Program-made: the position numbers and the translations under genes
Assembly: GCF_900186865.1 (NCBI RefSeq)
Contig: NZ_LT906480.1
Coordinates: 1,072,001 to 1,136,000 of the forward strand
Origin: Stenotrophomonas maltophilia
Lineage (GTDB): Bacteria; Pseudomonadota; Gammaproteobacteria; Xanthomonadales; Xanthomonadaceae
Reading direction: 5' to 3'
Length of the DNA: 64,000 bases
The notes under the pieces: generated by a model
Databases searched by the model: none
The model's input: the letters and a program-made list of their open reading frames with translations, nothing else
What the model was told of the DNA's origin: nothing
Shown here: positions 59,460 to 64,000 of the stretch, in pieces
Layout: each line of letters starts with the position of its first letter
Numbering within the stretch: the first letter of the stretch is position 1

Positions 59460-60989
59460 ATGGAGGCCCGCATGGCCCCGGTTTCGATGCTCCCTGTACC
59501 TGTCCAGACGCAGCAGCGCTGGACCCTGCTTGCCGTCTGCCTGGCCGCACTGGCGTTGCCGTTGTCCTTCTCGGCCGGTGCCGTCGCGGTGCCCGCGCTG
59601 GCCCGTTCCGTGGCGTCGTCGCCGAGCGTGCTGGCCTGGGTGACCAACGCCTTCATGCTCACCTTCGGCAGCCTGCTGCTCGCTGCCGGTGGCCTGGCCG
59701 ACCGCTATGGCCGGCGGCGGTTGTTCCTGCTGGGCACAGCAGGCTTCACCGTCGCCACGATCGTCGTCTGCCTCGCGCCCACGCTGCTGTGGCTGGATCT
59801 GGCGCGTGGGTTGCAGGGCGTTGCCGCCGCAGCGGCGTTGGCGTCCGGCACGGCTGCGCTCGCGCATGCCTGGCAGGGGCCGATGCGTGGCCGTGTGTTC
59901 GCCCTGCTGGGCGCCACATTCGGTGCGGGGTTGGCGCTGGGGCCGCTGCTTGCGGGTCTGCTGCTGCAGGCATTGGGATGGCGCAGTGTGTTCGCCGTCG
60001 GCGGCGTGCTGACATTCGCCGCCTTCGTACTGGGCGCGCGTGTGTTGCCCGAAAGCCACGGTGAACGCGGGCGGCTGGATGTCGGCGGCATGCTGGGCTT
60101 CAGCCTGATGCTGGCAGCGTTGACCCTGGCCCTGCTGTGGCTGGGCGAGTTCGGCCTGCATACCGTGCGCGTGCAACTGGCGCTGTTGGCGACGCTGCTG
60201 CTGGGCGCAGCGTTCATCTGCATCGAACGACTGCACCGCTCACCCCTGCTGGACCTCTCGTTGTTCTCGCAACCGGCGTTCCTCGGTGTCCAGCTGCTGC
60301 CGGTGGCGACCTGCTTCGGCTACGTGGTGCTGCTGGTGGTATTGCCTCTGCAGCTGCTGGGTGTGCACGGACAGAGCGCGACCCTGGTGGGGCTGCAGAT
60401 GCTGGCCCTGTCCGCGCCGATGCTGGTGCTGCCGATGCTGGCTGCGCGCTGGGCGGAGCGCGTTGGAAGTGCGCGGCTGTGCACGCTGGGACTGCTGGTC
60501 TGTGCCTCTGGCCTGTACCTGTTGTCGCGCCATGCATCGCAGCCGTCGCCTTCGCAGTGGGTGCCGTGGCTGATGCTGGTCGGTGCAGGGACGGCCTTGC
60601 CATGGGGGCTGATGGATGGGCTGTCGGTCAGCGTGGTGCCGGTACAGCGTGCGGGCATGGCCGCCGGCATCTTCGGGACCGTGCGTGTAGCCGGTGAGGG
60701 CATCGCATTGGCCGCAGTCACTGCCTTGCTTGCGCTGCTGATCGGCCATCAGCTGCAGGGGGCGTCGCCGGCATCGCTGGCGCGTGCCGGTGCCTATCTG
60801 GCCACCGGGGCGCGGGAACAGGCGCAGGCACTGCTACCGGCGATGAGTCGCATGCAGCTGCAGCACGCCAGCAGTGAGGCGCTGGCAACACTGCTGCGTG
60901 TACTGGCGCTGCTGACCGCCGCATGTGCTGCGTTGTTGCACCTGTTGCTGCGGAAACGTAAAGACGCGTTGGTCGGGCGTACTGCGTAG
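59460..60989 (+). CDS. MFS transporter, 14-helix DHA2 (EmrB/QacA-like)
   Basis: A 509-aa transporter with about 14 helices. Motif A is GGLADRYGRRRLFLLG, and the preceding WVTNAFMLTFGSLLLAAGGLADRYG fits DHA2 family helix 2. The helix 5 motif reads GATFGAGLALGPLLAGLLL. It should export drugs or dyes with protons. It begins 95 bp from the divergent LysR gene, which probably controls it. Confidence 0.88.
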   Translation: MEARMAPVSMLPVPVQTQQRWTLLAVCLAALALPLSFSAGAVAVPALARSVASSPSVLAWVTNAFMLTFGSLLLAAGGLADRYGRRRLFLLGTAGFTVATIVVCLAPTLLWLDLARGLQGVAAAAALASGTAALAHAWQGPMRGRVFALLGATFGAGLALGPLLAGLLLQALGWRSVFAVGGVLTFAAFVLGARVLPESHGERGRLDVGGMLGFSLMLAALTLALLWLGEFGLHTVRVQLALLATLLLGAAFICIERLHRSPLLDLSLFSQPAFLGVQLLPVATCFGYVVLLVVLPLQLLGVHGQSATLVGLQMLALSAPMLVLPMLAARWAERVGSARLCTLGLLVCASGLYLLSRHASQPSPSQWVPWLMLVGAGTALPWGLMDGLSVSVVPVQRAGMAAGIFGTVRVAGEGIALAAVTALLALLIGHQLQGASPASLARAGAYLATGAREQAQALLPAMSRMQLQHASSEALATLLRVLALLTAACAALLHLLLRKRKDALVGRTA

Positions 60990-61098
60990 CAGGCTCATCG
61001 CCCGCCTTCGCCGTCATCCCGTTGTCGTGTCCCGCTCACGCTGCCTATGCCCACCCGGGCCTAGGCTTGGTCGTCCCCGTCCCCCACGGAGACCTGCC

Positions 61099-61272
61099 AT
61101 GTGGCTGCTCGATCATCTCTGGCCTGGCCGTCGACCGCTTCCTCCCCCGGCCGCGGATGCGCCACCGGCACCGCCGCGCCGGCCCTGGCTGAAACGCCCG
61201 GCGCGGGCGGGGCGCAGCGGCATGGCGCCCTGGCAGAAGGTGGCCACCCCGCCGCGGCGCACGCGCCACTAG
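61099..61272 (+). CDS. Small Pro/Arg-rich hypothetical protein
   Basis: A 57-aa frame, MWLLDHLWPGRRPLPPPAADAP, behind a good GGAGACCTGCC site. Very basic and proline-rich, no recognised domain, with a stop that overlaps the stop of the convergent GFA gene by four bases. It could be real, but the high GC content makes such frames easy to find by chance. Confidence 0.4.
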   Translation: MWLLDHLWPGRRPLPPPAADAPPAPPRRPWLKRPARAGRSGMAPWQKVATPPRRTRH

Positions 61273-61676
61273 CCGGTGCGGTCTGATGGGTGGTTGACCC
61301 CATCGCTGACCGGGATCACCCCCAACGCGAACGGGTCGATGCCTTCCAGGCAGGCCACGTTGTAGCCGTACTGGTCGGGGTTGGAGCGGCGCCGGTGATG
61401 GGTGTAGATGCCGCACACGCCACAGAAGTAGTGCTCGGCCACATGGGTGTTGAACTGGTACATCCGCAGATGGTTCTGCCCGCGCAGCACCTGCAGGCCC
61501 TGGCGGGGGACGCTGGCGGCGATGGCACCCCGGCGCCGGCACATCGAGCAGTCGCAGCGGCGGGGATCGACGATGCCGTCCGGCAGGTCCAGCAGCAGCT
61601 CGACGGTGCCGCAGTGGCAGGTTGCGCGGTGCTGGGGTTGGACCGGAACGCCGGCCACGGAAGTGATGCCCATCAT
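61269..61676 (-). CDS. GFA family (S-(hydroxymethyl)glutathione synthase-like) zinc protein
   Basis: A 135-aa protein with the GFA zinc sites: CHCG near residue 20, CDCSMC about 42-47, and CGVCG about 86-90. The rest is the beta-sandwich of the Mss4-like fold. GFA-type proteins have been linked to formaldehyde-glutathione chemistry, though many have no proven activity. Start MMGITSVAGVPV at either ATG. Confidence 0.85.
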   Translation of the reverse strand: MMGITSVAGVPVQPQHRATCHCGTVELLLDLPDGIVDPRRCDCSMCRRRGAIAASVPRQGLQVLRGQNHLRMYQFNTHVAEHYFCGVCGIYTHHRRRSNPDQYGYNVACLEGIDPFALGVIPVSDGVNHPSDRTG

Positions 61677-61802
61677 TGCTCCTGTGTGATCCGTCTGGCC
61701 GCGGGGGCCGCCGCAGACGGTGCGCCGGTGTGCCTGAACGGGCCGTAGATGCCACGGTGAACCCGCTTGTGGCTAACTATGCGGCTTCAGGACCGCGACA
61801 GG

Positions 61803-62819
61803 ATGCCAGTGAAAGCCGCAGGACGATGGATGACAGGAAGTGCCATGGCGCTGCTGGCGCTGTGGGTGACCGGGCTGCTGGCCTATCAGTTGCCGGGGCC
61901 GGGCTGGCTGGCTACCGGCGTCGCCGGGCTGTGGCTGCTGGTTGCGCTGTGGGTGTCGTGGCGGGTCGCGCGTGGCCGTGCCTCGCGCCGCCTGGGCCTG
62001 GCGTTCGGGGCATCGCTGGCGCTGGCCGGCCTGTGGTGGCTGCTGCTGACCCCGCGCCAGGACCGCGTGTGGGCCGATGACGTGGCCCAGCGCCTGCACG
62101 TGGTGTCTTTCGATGGCCGCCACGTCGTGCTGGACAACGTGCGTGATTTCACCTGGCGCAGCGAAACCGACTACGACGCCCGCTGGGTGCGCCGCGAGTA
62201 CGACCTGGACCAGTTGCGCTCGGCCGATCTGGTGCTGTCGTACTGGATGGGCCCGGCCATCGCCCACACCCTGATCTCGTTTGGTTTCGAGGACGGTCGC
62301 CACGTGGTGTTCTCGCTGGAGATCCGCAAGGAGCGCGGTGAATCGTTCTCGGCGCTGGGTGGCTTCTTCCGCAAGTTCGAGATGACCCTGGTAGCTTCGG
62401 AGGAGACCGACATCATCCGCACCCGCACCAACGCGCGCGGCGAGGACGTCTATCTCTACCGCCTGCATGGCATGGACCGTGCGCAGCTGAAGGAGCTGTT
62501 CGCAGCGTACATCGCGCAGGCACGCGAACTGGATGCCAAGCCCGGCTTCTACAACACGCTGACCAGCAACTGCACCACCATCGTCTTCGACCTGGCCCGG
62601 CACATCGCACCGCGCCTGCCGCTGGATTACCGCCTGCTGCTGTCCGGTTACCTGGCCGAGTACGCGCAGGAGGTCGGCGCGCTCGCTCCAGGTGTGCCGT
62701 ACGCCGAGCTGCATGACAAGGGCCGCATCACCCAGCGCGCGCTGGACCTGGGCAGCGGCGACCATTTCTCCACCGTAATCCGCCAGGGCGTGCCCGGCAC
62801 CGAGCAGGACCCGCAGTAA
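61803..62819 (+). CDS. DUF4105 membrane protein
   Basis: A 338-aa protein with three hydrophobic N-terminal segments (about 8-30, 36-54 and 66-84) and a periplasmic domain. Signatures of DUF4105 are LDNVRDFTWRSETDYDARW, the HTLISFGFEDGRHVVFSLEIRKERGESFSALGGFFRKFE segment (shown here only as HTLISFGFEDG and EIRKERGESFS), and FYNTLTSNCTT with a conserved Cys. Some DUF4105 proteins are thought to be papain-like. The ATG at 61803 is chosen over 61767 and 61779. It ends by TAATG overlap with the next gene. Confidence 0.85.
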   Translation: MPVKAAGRWMTGSAMALLALWVTGLLAYQLPGPGWLATGVAGLWLLVALWVSWRVARGRASRRLGLAFGASLALAGLWWLLLTPRQDRVWADDVAQRLHVVSFDGRHVVLDNVRDFTWRSETDYDARWVRREYDLDQLRSADLVLSYWMGPAIAHTLISFGFEDGRHVVFSLEIRKERGESFSALGGFFRKFEMTLVASEETDIIRTRTNARGEDVYLYRLHGMDRAQLKELFAAYIAQARELDAKPGFYNTLTSNCTTIVFDLARHIAPRLPLDYRLLLSGYLAEYAQEVGALAPGVPYAELHDKGRITQRALDLGSGDHFSTVIRQGVPGTEQDPQ

Positions 62820-64000
62820 TGACCCGATTCCTCCCACGCCGCTGGCAGCGCCTGCTGCCGGTGTTGTTCGCTGCCTTCCTGCTGCTGGGTAGCAGCGGTT
62901 GCGCGATGGTTACCGTCAAGCAGGTCAAGTCCAGCGATTCGCTGGTCAACAAGCGTGCCGACGTGCTCAACACGGGCAAGCTCAGCCCGGCCGCGCGCGA
63001 GACGCTCAGCGCGGCAGGCCTGGACGAGTCGCAGTGCGAAAAGGACTTCCTGGTCTGCCGCAGCACGCTGCTGATGACCGACGACCTCAATGTCGAGCAG
63101 CGGTTGTCGGCGCTGTCCGAACTGTGGGTGAAGGCCGCGCTGGCGATGACGCCGAAGAAGACGGCTGCCGGCGATCCGCCGATGAGCGATGCTGCATTGG
63201 ATGCCTGGCTGGAAGCGGCGCGCTATGCCTATGCCTACCTGTTCTACAGCGGCCGCTCACCGTCCGACCGTGCCTTCGAGGACCGCCAGACGCAGGTGCG
63301 CGACTATTACAACTACGCGGCCGAGAAGGCGGCAGTGGTGCTGTTCGTGCGCGCACGCGCCGCTGCGCTGGCCGGCGAGGACTACACGAAGCCGCTCACG
63401 GTCGGCAGCTGGTCGCTGGCCTCCAACTACCAGCAGCTGAACCTGAAGAGCATTCCCGCGCAGCTGGTGCCGGCCGGCACGGTCAGCTTCGTCGGCCTGC
63501 GCAGTACCTATCGCCGCGATGGCTTCGGTGCCGAGCTGGTGATGGTGATGGACCCGCCGAAGCTGGTTGCACCGGTGATCGCACCCGAGGGCCCCAAGGC
63601 CGAGGCGCCGCAGGAGGATGAGGACGACGCACGCCGTGGCCGCCGTCATCGCGATGACGATTCGGTGCCCGAGTTCAGCGAGATGTCTTCGATCAACGTC
63701 ACCGCACTGCTGCGCTTCGAGGGCAGCAACCTGGACGATGTGATGCGCACGCGCCGGGTCGAGCTGGACGCTTATTCGCCCGAAGCCACCGAGCGCATCA
63801 CCCTGCATGGCGAGCAGGTGCCGCTGGCCGGCAACTTCACCGCCGCCTATGGCCTGTGGCTGGCGCAGAGCGGTTTCGCCCGGCAATCGCTGCGCACCCT
63901 GTTCGGCATGAGCGAGGGCATCGGCGAACCGCACATCTACCTGATGCAGCCGTGGGACCCGAATCGTCGTATCATCTTCATGCTGCACGGCCTGGCCAGC
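62819..64000 (+). CDS. Alpha/beta-hydrolase-like envelope protein, cut by the window end
   Basis: The first 394 codons of a longer gene. It starts MTRFLPRRWQRLLPVLFAAFLLLGSSGC, a signal peptide with a poor lipobox (SSGC), so it may be a lipoprotein. A loosely helical domain follows, then an acidic/basic linker (EDEDDARRGRRHRDDD), and at the end RIIFMLHGLAS, which looks like the oxyanion strand and HG motif of a serine hydrolase. The catalytic residues lie outside the window. The start overlaps the DUF4105 stop by one base (TAATG), so the two genes are coupled. Confidence 0.75.
   Translation, partial: MTRFLPRRWQRLLPVLFAAFLLLGSSGCAMVTVKQVKSSDSLVNKRADVLNTGKLSPAARETLSAAGLDESQCEKDFLVCRSTLLMTDDLNVEQRLSALSELWVKAALAMTPKKTAAGDPPMSDAALDAWLEAARYAYAYLFYSGRSPSDRAFEDRQTQVRDYYNYAAEKAAVVLFVRARAAALAGEDYTKPLTVGSWSLASNYQQLNLKSIPAQLVPAGTVSFVGLRSTYRRDGFGAELVMVMDPPKLVAPVIAPEGPKAEAPQEDEDDARRGRRHRDDDSVPEFSEMSSINVTALLRFEGSNLDDVMRTRRVELDAYSPEATERITLHGEQVPLAGNFTAAYGLWLAQSGFARQSLRTLFGMSEGIGEPHIYLMQPWDPNRRIIFMLHGLAS

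Overview
The window is high-GC Gammaproteobacterial chromosome and almost certainly comes from the Stenotrophomonas maltophilia complex (Xanthomonadaceae). The evidence is a chromosomal Smqnr pentapeptide-repeat gene with its divergent DeoR-type regulator and MFS neighbour, several GTAG-ended palindromic repeats of the SMAG type between genes, and the xanthomonad-style cluster yceD-rpmF-fabH-...-fabF-pabB-mltG-tmk-holB-pilZ, which has no plsX between rpmF and fabH.

Left part (1-24.7 kb) is core genome: the end of an autotransporter-like gene, a GNAT enzyme, tRNA-Ser(GGA), the DNA replication and repair block dnaX-ybaB-recR, a HIT protein, a minus-strand operon moxR-DUF58-tgpA-slp, a GT39-type glycosyltransferase, maf, and then a roughly 11-kb plus-strand fatty-acid and cell-envelope cluster. 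That cluster contains an inserted RIO/BUD32-like kinase gene with a possible RNA switch in front of it. It ends at an atypical pilZ, followed by tRNA-Val(CAC) and a tautomerase gene.

Middle part (24.76-44.54 kb) is a phage-derived locus of about 19.8 kb. On the minus strand, in transcription order, it holds a TOPRIM/VapE primase-helicase, small phage genes, a dNMP kinase, a Mor-like activator and a lysis cassette (holin candidate, lambda-R-type endolysin, Rz, Rz1). A complete P2-like contractile tail module V-W-J-I-H-x-FI-FII-E/E'-T-U-X-D follows. I see no integrase, terminase, portal, capsid or head-completion gene, and ordinary chromosomal genes flank it on both sides. The best reading is an R-type tailocin (maltocin-like bacteriocin). 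A 20-bp element recurs in three intergenic regions of the early part and is a candidate shared operator. Two small plus-strand genes close the locus: a C4 zinc-finger protein and an 84-aa protein whose C-terminus resembles the Acb2/Tad1 cyclic-nucleotide sponges (anti-CBASS/anti-Thoeris).

Right part (44.7-64 kb) is accessory and regulatory host genome: a DUF2946-TonB receptor-PepSY metal or siderophore uptake unit, smtcrA-smqnrR-Smqnr (quinolone protection and efflux), a methyltransferase, and a glutathione S-transferase divergent from a LysR regulator. Then come a MocR-type regulator divergent from a DMT transporter, an SDR, two more LysR regulators, a 14-TM MFS transporter, a GFA-family zinc protein, a DUF4105 membrane protein, and a hydrolase cut off by the window end.
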